Shown piece by piece: positions 17,801-24,512 of a DNA stretch of 46,828 nt. Made by a program: the position numbers and the translations under genes. Position 1 is the first letter of the stretch, and each line of letters starts with the position of its first letter. The stretch is taken from the NCBI GenBank assembly GCA_964481175.1, contig CAYZSZ010000006.1, positions 1 to 46,828 on the forward strand. Reading direction: 5' to 3'. The notes beneath the pieces were generated by a model. That model had not been told where the DNA came from and did no database searches. It was given only the letters and a program-made list of their open reading frames with translations. This DNA is from JAGOVB01 sp964481175. GTDB taxonomy: Bacteria; Patescibacteriota; Minisyncoccia; Phycocordibacterales; PALSA-1337.

Positions 17801-18135
17801 TTTTCTATACCCAATTCTTCTATATCTTTTTTGGTTTTGAGACCGAGCTCTTTTTCGATCAGGTTTTCGAGTGGTAGTCCGTGGCAATCCCATCCCCAAC
17901 GACGAGGCACATGATATCCCTGCATAGTTTTATAGCGTGGGATAACGTCTTTTATAGTTCCAGCCAAGAGATGGCCGTAGTGTGGAGTACCTGTCGCAAA
18001 TGGAGGCCCGTCATAAAATACAAACTCCCCTTTTGGTGAATCTTTCTCTAGTGACTTTTGGAACGTGCTATCTTGTTTCCAATATTCAAGTATCCGTTCC
18101 TCTCGTTCAGCGTGGGTGCTTTTAGCTTCATTCAT
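14812..18135 (-). CDS. ileS: Isoleucyl-tRNA synthetase with inserted histidine phosphatase domain
   Basis: Class I synthetase of the eukaryote-like (IleS2) type: HYGH signature at 52-55 (GTPHYGHLLAG), editing CP1 domain with TTTPWTLPGN, KMSKS at 771-775 and a helical anticodon domain. Between the RDWAISRSRYWGAPLPVW motif and FHRPYID/VPEVFDCWFESG, where other IleRSs have the short CP2 connection, it carries a ~180-residue histidine phosphatase (phosphoglycerate-mutase-like) domain at about 478-657. All its catalytic residues are visible: RHG, SPFFRTKETA, the VEVGATTFQG glutamate and ISHNTP. The start is at ATG 18135: the 43 upstream in-frame codons lie inside a small-RNA gene and its terminator. 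1107 residues. Confidence 0.93.
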   Translation of the reverse strand: MNEAKSTHAEREERILEYWKQDSTFQKSLEKDSPKGEFVFYDGPPFATGTPHYGHLLAGTIKDVIPRYKTMQGYHVPRRWGWDCHGLPLENLIEKELGLKTKKDIEELGIEKFNTAARDAVLRYAHIWKEVVPRFGRWVDMDNDYRTMDSSYTESVWWAFKTLHDKGLVYEGYKSMQLCPRCGTTLSNFEVNQGYKDITDISVYVKFKIEPNTYLLAWTTTPWTLPGNAALAVGPDITYVKIKIGEDFYILAKERLAVIKDAYTVEKEMLGKDLVGTKYTPVFDAYIKEGKVYPAEFVTTTDGTGIVHIAPAFGQDDYDLGKKYDLKFIQHVTPDGKMTVAPFEGMDAKPKDDHQRTDVEVIKYLAGKGTLFAKEKLIHSYPHCWRCDTPLLNYASSSWFVKVPEIKNKLVSENKKVHWVPESVGANRFGNWLEGARDWAISRSRYWGAPLPVWKSKTETKIIASLSDIQKACKPRNNILLMRHGEIESNKNNLISADIHKPEGLTEQGKKQVKKSAESLKNKKIDLVFISPFFRTKETAKIVADTLGLKTEHVIEDKRLVEVGATTFQGRPWSDILNMYRDRKEWFERKISGLETLSEVRARVGSFVYEIDKKYKGKNILIISHNTPLKILQALSEGKDDDCDTKLFDNAEVRTLHFTQLPRNREYKIDFHRPYIDEVILHDSKGHEMKRVPEVFDCWFESGSMPFASQPVRPKWFGKIKGYPAQFIAEGLDQTRGWFYSMLVLGTALFGKSPYQNVIVNGLVLAEDGKKMSKSLKNYPDPMDVVNKFGADAIRYFMLLSPAMAGEDLRFSEKGVDEVVKKVINRLDNVVTFFEMYAKSEAASMHSTNVLDRWIVARLHETAQIVTGGMDSYELHTATRPFNDFIDDLSTWYLRRSRDRFKDGDVQAIQTTKYVLLELSKLLAPFMPFFAEDVYQRLGNTESVHLASWPTSQPVDHKVIAEMKKTRDIVTFGLEARTRFSIKVRQPLAKLSVRELVSAEFVELIKDEVNVKSVVEDKEVKGEVLLDHVITPELKEEGDVREFLRLVQDLRKEKGFSVGEPAKLAVSTDEKTKVLIEKNKNLLLKVAQIKEVVFTISDAGTTMTIER

Positions 18136-18161
18136 GGCATTTACTCTATCATATCTTGGTA

Positions 18162-18206
18162 TAAAAAAGAAAAAGGCCGGCACGCGCTGAAGCACGCGCA
18201 CCGACC
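18162..18206 (-). terminator. Terminator of the argS-ileS small RNA
   Basis: A 12-bp G+C-rich stem with wobble pairs (18206-18195 with 18186-18175), an 8-base loop, then a long T-rich tail on the minus strand (18174-18162). It lies upstream of ileS, not at the end of a protein gene. Confidence 0.85.
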
Positions 18207-18258
18207 AGTTTGCCAAGCCACCCCCCGTAGCCCCTAATAAGATGGCTGACGAAAATCT
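18165..18258 (-). ncRNA. Small structured RNA gene between argS and ileS (~94 nt)
   Basis: A self-contained transcription unit with a consensus promoter just after the argS stop, a predicted start near 18258 and a strong terminator ending near 18165. The RNA can form GCCATC/GGTGGC (helix enclosing a G-rich loop) and then the terminator hairpin. It contains TTGGCAAACTGG, nearly the same as a segment in the RNA at 22964-23110. It is too short for a T-box leader and lacks the canonical T-box sequence. ileS has its own -10-like box downstream of the terminator. No SRP RNA signature was found. Family unknown; both ends are predicted. Confidence 0.6.
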
Positions 18259-18264
18259 ACCCAA

Positions 18265-18293
18265 AAGATAGCACGCTGTACACTGGTTGTCAA
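18265..18293 (-). promoter_or_regulatory. Consensus promoter of the argS-ileS small RNA
   Basis: TTGACA (18293-18288), a 17-base spacer and TATCTT (18270-18265) on the minus strand. The -35 starts at the base right after the argS stop codon (18296-18294). Confidence 0.75.
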
Positions 18294-19877
18294 CTACATC
18301 TTTGAAGGCACCTGAATCGCTAGGATTTTGAGGCCATTTTGCATAGTCTCGATAAAAGCCTTGGTTTGCACCAGTCTATACCCAGTATCGTCCCCTGCAT
18401 CGAGAATCTTGTTGTGAGCGTAAAAATTGTTAAACTCCCCCGCCAACTGAGTGAGGTACGTGACCACATGATGTGGGGCAAATTCAGTCTGTGCGCGTAG
18501 CACCACTTCAGGAAATCGTAGAATCATCCGATCAAGGGCGCTGATCGTACGATTTTTTATCTCTGCTGTGCCCGCCTTTGCCAAAACAGATTTTGCACGG
18601 ACACATGAGTACTGTAGATACGGACCTGAATCTCCTTCAAATGAAACCGACTTTTCTTTGTCGTATATGATGTCACCACCGACGGCCTGTCGAAGGATCG
18701 AGTACTTGATCGCCGCGATTGCTATCTTCTCTGAATCAGAATCAGGATTTTTTTCTTTTACTGAAGCCTCAATATCAGATATCAGATCCTCAGCACTTAC
18801 AATATTCCCTTTTCGAGAAGACATCTTTCCATCTGCAAAACGCATGAGTCCATGCCCAAATTGTCTGATATTGTACTTTGGGTCTATTTTTAATAAAGCT
18901 TCCTTAACAACTTTAAAATAGTCATTCTGTTCGTTACCAGTCACTACAAGCGAGAAAGCGATATCAGAAAACTCTCTGAATTTGGTAGCGGTCAGGCCCA
19001 ACTCCTTTGCTTCGTATGTCGGAAGTCCTTTTGAATTCAAAAACACACGTGTATGAGACCCCTTAAATACCATCGCCCCTTCGCTCAATTCAAAAACCTG
19101 AGGATTGTCTTTGACTAGCTTGATCCCCTCTTGAGCGACTTCGCTTTCAAAGAAGTAACGATCGAAATGTGTATCGAGTTTTTTATATATAGTTTCAAAA
19201 TACTCCAAACTCAATGCGCGACCGAGCTCATAGTACTTTTGTATTTCTGGATCTGTTTTTTCGAAAATCTTTTTGTTTAGTTCGTCGATCTCGGCTTTGT
19301 GATTTTCGTATTCACTGCTGCCAGTCACATACACCTTGCCCCAGTACTCGATTGTGTTTTGGAAATTCTCTTTGTCTTGAAGGAGCGCCCAGATCGCTTT
19401 TGCTACGTGTAGACCCACATCACCCTGATAACAAGCACGGATCACCTGTGCACCACCGAACTCTGCGAGCCGTGCTAATGTCTCTCCGATTGAGTTATTC
19501 ATCAAGTGACCAATGTGGAATACTTTGAATGGGTTTGGGTCGGTATATTCCACCATCCCCTTTTGTCCCTTATAGAAATCATTTTTCCCAAAATTACTAT
19601 CGACTCCTTGTACCATCCGAGCAACATACTCGTCAGCTAAAAAGAAGTTCAAATACCCATTGCCCGCTACCTCTACTTTTTTGATTTCCTTTGGTAGCAC
19701 TAGTTTTTCAAAGACTTTTTGAGCCGCATCCTTTGGTGCCACTTTCCACTGTTTTGCCAAAACAAAAGCCACCGGCGATGCATAGTCACCGTTTTTAAAG
19801 TCATCAGTATGAGCAACAGGGATAACTATCCCCTCGCCCACCGCTTTTTGCAGCGTATTTCTAATGAGGTCTTGCAT
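18294..19877 (-). CDS. argS: Arginyl-tRNA synthetase
   Basis: Class I synthetase charging tRNA-Arg. An N-terminal Add-1 tRNA-recognition domain spans residues 1-~100. HIGH appears exactly in NPFKVFHIGHLMNNSIGE, the KMSKS loop is the usual ArgRS form GKMSSRKGNI, and the DALR helical anticodon domain forms the C-terminus (YLQYSCVRAKSVLAKAG onward). 527 residues, at the short end of the family. It starts at ATG 19877 with TGc-TATATT six bases upstream, so a leaderless mRNA is predicted. Complete. Confidence 0.97.
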   Translation of the reverse strand: MQDLIRNTLQKAVGEGIVIPVAHTDDFKNGDYASPVAFVLAKQWKVAPKDAAQKVFEKLVLPKEIKKVEVAGNGYLNFFLADEYVARMVQGVDSNFGKNDFYKGQKGMVEYTDPNPFKVFHIGHLMNNSIGETLARLAEFGGAQVIRACYQGDVGLHVAKAIWALLQDKENFQNTIEYWGKVYVTGSSEYENHKAEIDELNKKIFEKTDPEIQKYYELGRALSLEYFETIYKKLDTHFDRYFFESEVAQEGIKLVKDNPQVFELSEGAMVFKGSHTRVFLNSKGLPTYEAKELGLTATKFREFSDIAFSLVVTGNEQNDYFKVVKEALLKIDPKYNIRQFGHGLMRFADGKMSSRKGNIVSAEDLISDIEASVKEKNPDSDSEKIAIAAIKYSILRQAVGGDIIYDKEKSVSFEGDSGPYLQYSCVRAKSVLAKAGTAEIKNRTISALDRMILRFPEVVLRAQTEFAPHHVVTYLTQLAGEFNNFYAHNKILDAGDDTGYRLVQTKAFIETMQNGLKILAIQVPSKM

Positions 19878-19892
19878 GAGTGAAATATAGCA
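19878..19892 (-). promoter_or_regulatory. Leaderless promoter of argS
   Basis: TGc-TATATT (19892-19884), then six bases and the ATG at 19877. Confidence 0.65.
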
Positions 19893-19918
19893 ATTTTTAG
19901 TTTATATGTAAAAGATAC

Positions 19919-21571
19919 CTAGAGAAAAGGATTTGCCTTCTTACTCCACTCCTTTAGCCATGTAGGTGCAACAAACTTTGGTTTGATTACCGAGACTTCT
20001 AACAAGGTGACCGGTGAATCCGGATTATCTTCAAATTGCGAGAGCCGGAATTCGATCTTTTGTATATTATCGACATTTATAGGGTACATGAGTGTAACCA
20101 CTCTTTCTCTGTCAGTCACCTGATGTTGAACAAGACTTTGTTCATATATCCTAGTTGAAGTACCGACGGTCATCATGTCAGTTACATCTCGATAGTCAAA
20201 TGGATACATTCGGCACGGACAATCTTTTGCTGCATTACCACGTGCTTGCGCCCATAGGTATGTATCCTTTGAAAGCTTTACTGTGTATACGAGAATATCT
20301 CCTTTCTTGATCCATTTTGTTGTATTCGGCAATGCAAATGCGATCGGTTTTTGTGCGGTATACGGTAATGTGTAAGAATTTTTTATCACATCCTGTAGAC
20401 AGTCATATGAAATTACTTGATTTGGATCAAACCGAACTAATGCAGTCAGCAGTGTGCTAGTGTACGGACATGGATTCAAGCTCGATTTTTTTGATTCAAT
20501 AGGTGATGGAGTAAAAATTGAGTACACTCTCTTTTGCAGTGAATTCTCGTATATCTTTTGTGGACTGAATGTGTAGTCACTCTCGATACGAGCTGCTTCT
20601 TTTTCTTTTTCCATTCTCGCATCAGCCTCTACTTGTTTTCTGAGTTCTGGCGCTACCGATATCACCTTACCAACATGCAGTGCAATAAGTACGACGCTTA
20701 TTACGACGATGAGAACTGAAACAGACTTGAATGATTTTTTTGCTAAAAATAAACCTCCGACTCCTAGCAAAAGTAAATAATTCAGAGTGTATCCTGACAA
20801 CTGCTTAAAAAATGGCCCGAAAAAATCGCTCGGTAGTCCCATGAGCGACGGGACAACATAGGCCGGTGTAGGACTATCTGCAGCGACGCCAGCATTCAAC
20901 ACAAGCGATATAAAACCTAAAGAAACAGCGAGACCAAGGCAGCTCGAAGTGAATCCTGGTGTCTGCCATTTATTGAACACCCAGAGCATGATACCGACGT
21001 ATACGAGTGAGATTCCAAAGGTAACAGGGATGAATAATATACCCCAACCCGTGTAAAACATCGCAGCATTGCTCGCGAGGATAATCAGAGCAAAAAAAGA
21101 TCTTTGCAACGCAGCTACGCCATCTACACCCGGCGCAGAGACAGGAACAGAGACAGTTCCTGATACGGGAACACTGGCCTGTCTAAAAGTGTTTTGGACT
21201 CTCTTTGATGTAAACCAATACATAAGTAGAAGTCCGTAGAACAAAATACTTGCGATTCCCGCGCCCTGCCCCACCTTTTCTATTGCCCCAGCAGCATCAA
21301 TCTTTGTTAAGAAGCTAGACAAATTAAATAAAAAATAAACTGATGACAAAAGCTCCAGTGTAAGTAGTATTTTGTTACTTAGGATCGCGTGCTGTGAACG
21401 CTTCAAGATGAGAACGAGGGATGTTATGTAGAGAATTAGAAAGACCAGCCCAGTTAACATCACCACCCTACTGTCTGAAGTTAGCCGGGGTAACGACGTG
21501 AGTATCCAAATCACTAACAGTGTAATGTACACCGAAAGAAAACCACCCAAACCAACTTTTTCATTATTCAT
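19919..21571 (-). CDS. Multi-pass membrane protein with C-terminal soluble domain
   Basis: 550 residues, not recognised. The N-terminal ~310 residues hold about eight to nine hydrophobic segments (GFLSVYITLLVIWILTSLP, VVMLTGLVFLILYITSLVLIL, and others up to VLIVVISVVLIALHVGKVI). A basic/acidic coiled stretch follows (~312-335), then a ~210-residue soluble C-terminal domain with a CPCRMYPFDYRD segment. The soluble part is probably extracytoplasmic. The glyA stop lies 18 bases upstream on the same strand; TGg-TATAAT six bases before the ATG suggests an independent leaderless transcript. Confidence 0.7.
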   Translation of the reverse strand: MNNEKVGLGGFLSVYITLLVIWILTSLPRLTSDSRVVMLTGLVFLILYITSLVLILKRSQHAILSNKILLTLELLSSVYFLFNLSSFLTKIDAAGAIEKVGQGAGIASILFYGLLLMYWFTSKRVQNTFRQASVPVSGTVSVPVSAPGVDGVAALQRSFFALIILASNAAMFYTGWGILFIPVTFGISLVYVGIMLWVFNKWQTPGFTSSCLGLAVSLGFISLVLNAGVAADSPTPAYVVPSLMGLPSDFFGPFFKQLSGYTLNYLLLLGVGGLFLAKKSFKSVSVLIVVISVVLIALHVGKVISVAPELRKQVEADARMEKEKEAARIESDYTFSPQKIYENSLQKRVYSIFTPSPIESKKSSLNPCPYTSTLLTALVRFDPNQVISYDCLQDVIKNSYTLPYTAQKPIAFALPNTTKWIKKGDILVYTVKLSKDTYLWAQARGNAAKDCPCRMYPFDYRDVTDMMTVGTSTRIYEQSLVQHQVTDRERVVTLMYPINVDNIQKIEFRLSQFEDNPDSPVTLLEVSVIKPKFVAPTWLKEWSKKANPFL

Positions 21572-21586
21572 GTAAAAATTATACCA
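21572..21586 (-). promoter_or_regulatory. Leaderless promoter of the 550-aa membrane gene
   Basis: TGg-TATAAT (21586-21578), then six bases and the ATG at 21571. It sits in the 18-base gap after glyA. Confidence 0.7.
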
Positions 21587-21589
21587 CGA

Positions 21590-22756
21590 CTATTTTCTCA
21601 AAATCTTGTCGATGCGCTCTGCGATCTTTTTCATATCTTTTTCTTTCTTTCCGCGAGTTGTCTCTGCACATGTGCCGAGTCGGATTCCTGACGGATCAGT
21701 CGGTGGTCGAGTGTCGTACGGGATCGCATTTTTGTTTACGATGATTCCCTCTTTTTCCAAACGATCTGATGCATCTTTTCCTGGGACGCCATTTGAGGCC
21801 GTGTCGACAAGGATGAGATGTGAGTCAGTCCCACCTGAGACGATTCTCCATCCACGCTTTGAGAGCTCAGCTGAAAGTGTCTGAGCATTTTTGATCACCT
21901 GCTTTGCATATTTTCTAAAGCTTGGCTCGCTCGCCTCTTTGAGTGCGACTGCCACAGCTGCGATCTGATTTACATGAGGGCCTCCCTGCATACCTGGGAA
22001 TACTGCGCGGTCTATTTTCTTCCCCATCTCTCGAGCGTCGATCTTTGCGTATATGATCGCTGAACGTGGACCACGGAGACTCTTGTGAGTAGTATGAGTG
22101 ACGATGTCAGCATACAAGAATGGAGATGGATATTCTTTTCCAGCTACTAGACCTGCAAAGTGTGACATATCTACCATGAGGAGTGCTCCACATGCATCTG
22201 CGATCTCTCGAAACTTTTTGAAATCGACAACACGTGGGTATGCAGTAAATCCTGCAACGATGATGTCTGGTTTGTTTTCTACCGCAATCTTTTTTAGTTC
22301 ATCATAGTTTAAAAGCTCGGTGTTTTTATCTACTCCGAATGGTACTTGAGCCCACCACTTTCCTGAGACAGATACTTTGAATCCATGTGTGAGGTGTCCT
22401 CCCTGATCGAGGCTCATACCCATGATTTTGCCTCCGAGTGGGATGAGTGCGGTGTACACTGCCACGTTTGCAGGAGAACCTGAAAGAGCTTGAACGTTTA
22501 CATGCCACTCTTCTTTCTTCAAACCAAAAAGCTTGAGTGCTCGCTCGATCGCCAAGTTTTCTACTTTGTCGACGATTTCGTTTCCTCCGTAATATCGTTT
22601 GCCTGGGTACCCTTCTGCGTATTTGTTTGTAAACTCTGAGCCCAGAGCAGTGAGCACGTCTTTTGAGACGTAGTTTTCAGAAGCGATTAGATTTATCACT
22701 TTTTTCTGTCGTTTCTTTTCAGTGTCTATGAGTTTGGAAATGATTTTATCTTTCAT
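21590..22756 (-). CDS. glyA: Serine hydroxymethyltransferase
   Basis: PLP enzyme interconverting serine + tetrahydrofolate and glycine + 5,10-methylene-THF, the one-carbon donor for ThyA. It has LIASENYVS near the N-terminus, NKYAEGYPGKRYYGG, the PLP-lysine region THTTHKSLRGPR, and a C-terminal RLGTCAETTRG. At 388 residues it is about 25-30 shorter than E. coli GlyA; the C-terminal domain is trimmed but the active-site segments are intact. It starts at ATG 22756 with TGc-TACAAT six bases upstream, placed just after the terminator of a small RNA gene. Confidence 0.97.
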   Translation of the reverse strand: MKDKIISKLIDTEKKRQKKVINLIASENYVSKDVLTALGSEFTNKYAEGYPGKRYYGGNEIVDKVENLAIERALKLFGLKKEEWHVNVQALSGSPANVAVYTALIPLGGKIMGMSLDQGGHLTHGFKVSVSGKWWAQVPFGVDKNTELLNYDELKKIAVENKPDIIVAGFTAYPRVVDFKKFREIADACGALLMVDMSHFAGLVAGKEYPSPFLYADIVTHTTHKSLRGPRSAIIYAKIDAREMGKKIDRAVFPGMQGGPHVNQIAAVAVALKEASEPSFRKYAKQVIKNAQTLSAELSKRGWRIVSGGTDSHLILVDTASNGVPGKDASDRLEKEGIIVNKNAIPYDTRPPTDPSGIRLGTCAETTRGKKEKDMKKIAERIDKILRK

Positions 22757-22771
22757 AGGCTGATTGTAGCA
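22757..22771 (-). promoter_or_regulatory. Leaderless promoter of glyA
   Basis: TGc-TACAAT (22771-22763), six bases, ATG at 22756. It lies immediately downstream of the upstream small-RNA terminator, so that RNA is unlikely to be a cis leader of glyA. Confidence 0.65.
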
Positions 22772-22783
22772 TTGTGGGTATAT

Positions 22784-22823
22784 AAAAAAAAGAGGCTACA
22801 TACCTGGATGGTACGCAACCCTC
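22784..22823 (-). terminator. Terminator of the glyA-proximal small RNA
   Basis: Arms 22823-22810 and 22804-22792 (GAGG..GTACC with GGTA..CCTC, one bulged G, several wobbles), loop of five, then eight T on the minus strand (22791-22784). Confidence 0.85.
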
Positions 22824-22936
22824 GGCAAAAGCCGATAGTCTTTTGTCGCCATTGCCTTTCGGCTAAGAGGTACCGCCGGCGACTGCCCGAAAGAGAGCAA
22901 CGGAACCCTGAAAGCAACACTAACACAACTACCTAC
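22784..22936 (-). ncRNA. Structured small RNA gene, glyA-proximal (~153 nt)
   Basis: Predicted from TGt-TATAAT (start near 22936) to a terminator ending near 22784. Visible helices on the minus strand: GTCGCC with GGCGAC enclosing a GCC-GAAA-GGC hairpin with a GNRA tetraloop; TCGGC-TTTT-GCCGA; and the terminator stem. The 5' part is G/T-rich (GGGGTAGGTAGTTGTG). It matches no family I can name: no SRP domain IV signature, no recognisable T-box, no THF-riboswitch core. It forms a tandem pair with the RNA at 22964-23110. Both ends are predicted only. Confidence 0.6.
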
Positions 22937-22942
22937 CCCTTT

Positions 22943-22951
22943 ATTATAACA
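22943..22951 (-). promoter_or_regulatory. Extended -10 promoter of the glyA-proximal small RNA
   Basis: TGt-TATAAT (22951-22943) on the minus strand. The -35 position falls in the T-tract of the preceding small-RNA terminator, so promoter strength must come from the extended -10. Confidence 0.6.
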
Positions 22952-22963
22952 CTCGGTGTGTAT

Positions 22964-23000
22964 AAAAAAAGAGGCCCCGCTCGTACACGACGAGAGGGGC
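22964..23000 (-). terminator. Terminator of the thyA-proximal small RNA
   Basis: Arms 23000-22990 and 22984-22974 (GCCCCTCTCGT with ACGAGCGGGGC, one mismatch), loop of five, then a CTC step and seven T (22970-22964) on the minus strand. Confidence 0.85.
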
Positions 23001-23110
23001 ACTCAACTAGGGGCTTTACCATCCCGAAGGACAGCGGTGCTTTGGCCTGGAAGGGCCATTTTGCCAATGATCTGTGTGACCACCTGGACCTTTGCAGGTA
23101 TCCGGGGGAC
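22964..23110 (-). ncRNA. Structured small RNA gene, thyA-proximal (~147 nt)
   Basis: Consensus promoter (TTGACA, 17 bases, TAGATT) upstream and a strong terminator at the end. The RNA folds locally into ACCT-GCAA-AGGT (GNRA loop), TGGCC-CTTCCA-GGCCA, TCC-TTCG-GGA (UUCG loop) and the terminator hairpin. It carries TTGGCAAAATGG, 11 of 12 bases identical to the argS-ileS RNA. It has no sizeable reading frame with a Shine-Dalgarno sequence. It is divergent from thyA, with the two promoters interleaved. Family unknown; 6S or another housekeeping RNA cannot be excluded from sequence reading alone. Confidence 0.6.
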
Positions 23111-23116
23111 TTTTCT

Positions 23117-23145
23117 AATCTACACCCGACCTAAAAACCTGTCAA
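23117..23145 (-). promoter_or_regulatory. Consensus promoter of the thyA-proximal small RNA
   Basis: TTGACA (23145-23140), a 17-base spacer and TAGATT (23122-23117) on the minus strand. Predicted start near 23110. Confidence 0.75.
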
Positions 23146-23149
23146 GTGT

Positions 23150-23188
23150 TTTACAACCTCTCTGTATAAGGAGTATAATTTGATCATG
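23150..23188 (+). promoter_or_regulatory. Leaderless promoter of thyA
   Basis: TTTACA (23150-23155), an 18-base spacer and TATAAT (23174-23179), then six bases and the ATG at 23186. This is one of the few leaderless promoters here with a good -35. Confidence 0.75.
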
Positions 23189-24076
23189 AAACCATATTCA
23201 GAACGCACCGTAGATACACAGTACAAAGATTTATTAAAAAAGATCATGGCCGAAGGTGTGGAAGTGAAGCCGATTCAAGGCGAGAAAGCAAAGATGATTT
23301 TTGGTCATCAAATGCATTTCGATTTAAACAATGGTTTTCCTCTCATCACCGAGCGAGACCTCTCAGGAAAATTTATGGCAGGGGCACTCGCAGAACATAT
23401 TGCCTTTTTGCACGGCGCTCACACTCACGAAGAGCTCAGCAAATGGGGTTGTCCTTGGTGGAAACGCTGGGTGACCAAAGAGCGCTGTGATATTTTTAAT
23501 CTCCCAGAAGGAGACCTCGGACCCGGCTCATACGGTGCTGCATGGACAAACTTCCCTACAGCAGAAGGCAAACCTTTCAATCAGATTGTCGAGGTTGTAA
23601 AACAGATTATCGAACGACCATATCTCCGAACTCACATCATCACTCCATGGATTCCTCAGTACACGATCCAGCACTCTGGCCTCCCTCCTCGCAAAGTAGT
23701 GGTTGCCCCATGCCACGGCTGGCTCCATGTAGTGACATTCCCAGAGACAAAAGAAATATCAGTACATCACTTCCAGAGAAGCGGCGACGTCCCAGTAGGA
23801 GTGGTGTTTAACATTGTTCAGTATGCAGCCTTTGCACACATGCTTGCTCAAGTCATGGGCTGGAAAGCAAAAGAACTCGTCTATACCCTCTCTGACGCAC
23901 ACATCTACGAAAGCCAGTATGAAAAAGTAAATGAGTTACTCTCTCGAGAATCAAAAAAGTTCCCAACGCTCCAAATGAATGCAGATATAAAAGACATTCT
24001 CGATTTTCGCCCAGAACACTTTAGTGTGACTGACTACGAGCCAAATCCTGCAATGGTCATCCCAACACCTCTATAA
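23186..24076 (+). CDS. thyA: Thymidylate synthase ThyA
   Basis: Converts dUMP + methylene-THF to dTMP + dihydrofolate. Recognisable blocks are FDLNNGFPLITERDLSGKFM, the nucleophile-containing VVVAPCHGWLHVV (APCHG in place of the common APCHxxxQ), HHFQRSGDVPVGVVFNIVQYA and DAHIYESQYEKV. 296 residues from the ATG at 23186; the in-frame TTG six bases earlier overlaps the predicted transcript start and is not used. Sequence around the nucleophile and the GCPWWKRWVTKERCD segment is divergent from E. coli ThyA. The HIT gene follows after 4 bases. glyA, a deaminase and DHFR nearby complete the pathway. Confidence 0.95.
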   Translation: MKPYSERTVDTQYKDLLKKIMAEGVEVKPIQGEKAKMIFGHQMHFDLNNGFPLITERDLSGKFMAGALAEHIAFLHGAHTHEELSKWGCPWWKRWVTKERCDIFNLPEGDLGPGSYGAAWTNFPTAEGKPFNQIVEVVKQIIERPYLRTHIITPWIPQYTIQHSGLPPRKVVVAPCHGWLHVVTFPETKEISVHHFQRSGDVPVGVVFNIVQYAAFAHMLAQVMGWKAKELVYTLSDAHIYESQYEKVNELLSRESKKFPTLQMNADIKDILDFRPEHFSVTDYEPNPAMVIPTPL

Positions 24077-24080
24077 AACT

Positions 24081-24512
24081 ATGTCTTTCGTAAACCAGGA
24101 CAATGCCAGGAAAGAAAATAACTACAGCAAAGTCATCAGTGAAATAGCTGAAAAGAAAGTCTGTCCTTTCTGTCCGGACCAAATACACAACTTTCACAAG
24201 TTACCGATCGAAGAAAAGAGTTACTGGCTGGTAACGCAAAATATGTATGCGTATAAACCGACTAAATTTCACTATCTACTCATACATAAAAAACATATAG
24301 AAACTATCGCTGAAATATCAGACGATGCTTGGGTAGAATTAAAACAAATCATATCTGACACAAAAGTGTCGGGAGGAACACTGATGCTACGTTTCGGTGA
24401 GACAAAATACACCGGAGCATCTGTCACCCACCTGCATGCGCATATCATCCAGTCTGATCCAGATAGTCCAGACTATGATAAGACAAAGGGTGTTATGACT
24501 CGAGTGGGCTAA
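24081..24512 (+). CDS. HIT family protein
   Basis: 143 residues with the histidine-triad motif HLHAHII (His-phi-His-phi-His) near residue 115-120 in VTHLHAHIIQSDPDSP. The N-terminal CPFCPD could bind zinc, as in several HIT branches. The family hydrolyses or transfers nucleoside monophosphates from phosphoramidates and dinucleotides. It is probably co-transcribed with thyA (4-base gap). Its end overlaps the convergent deaminase gene by 20 bases. The exact substrate cannot be inferred. Confidence 0.9.
   Translation: MSFVNQDNARKENNYSKVISEIAEKKVCPFCPDQIHNFHKLPIEEKSYWLVTQNMYAYKPTKFHYLLIHKKHIETIAEISDDAWVELKQIISDTKVSGGTLMLRFGETKYTGASVTHLHAHIIQSDPDSPDYDKTKGVMTRVG

Noticed and set aside
18136..18264. 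43 extra in-frame codons at the ileS 5' end
   Set aside because: They run through a predicted terminator and the small-RNA body, read as low-plausibility sequence with a phenylalanine run (the T-tract), and the ATG at 18135 starts the normal IleRS N-terminus.
18162..18293. T-box leader for ileS
   Set aside because: Predicted RNA is under 100 bases, lacks a recognisable T-box sequence and Stem I, and ileS has a -10-like box after the terminator. The GGGTGG-like run alone is not enough.
22784..22936. Cis riboswitch controlling glyA (for example THF or glycine type)
   Set aside because: glyA has its own extended -10 six bases before its ATG, downstream of the terminator, and no known riboswitch core was recognised by eye.
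18220..23030. Eight-base complementarity (TAGGGGCT with AGCCCCTA) between the argS-ileS RNA and the thyA-proximal RNA
   Set aside because: Short G+C-rich match expected by chance between two structured RNAs; no other support for pairing.
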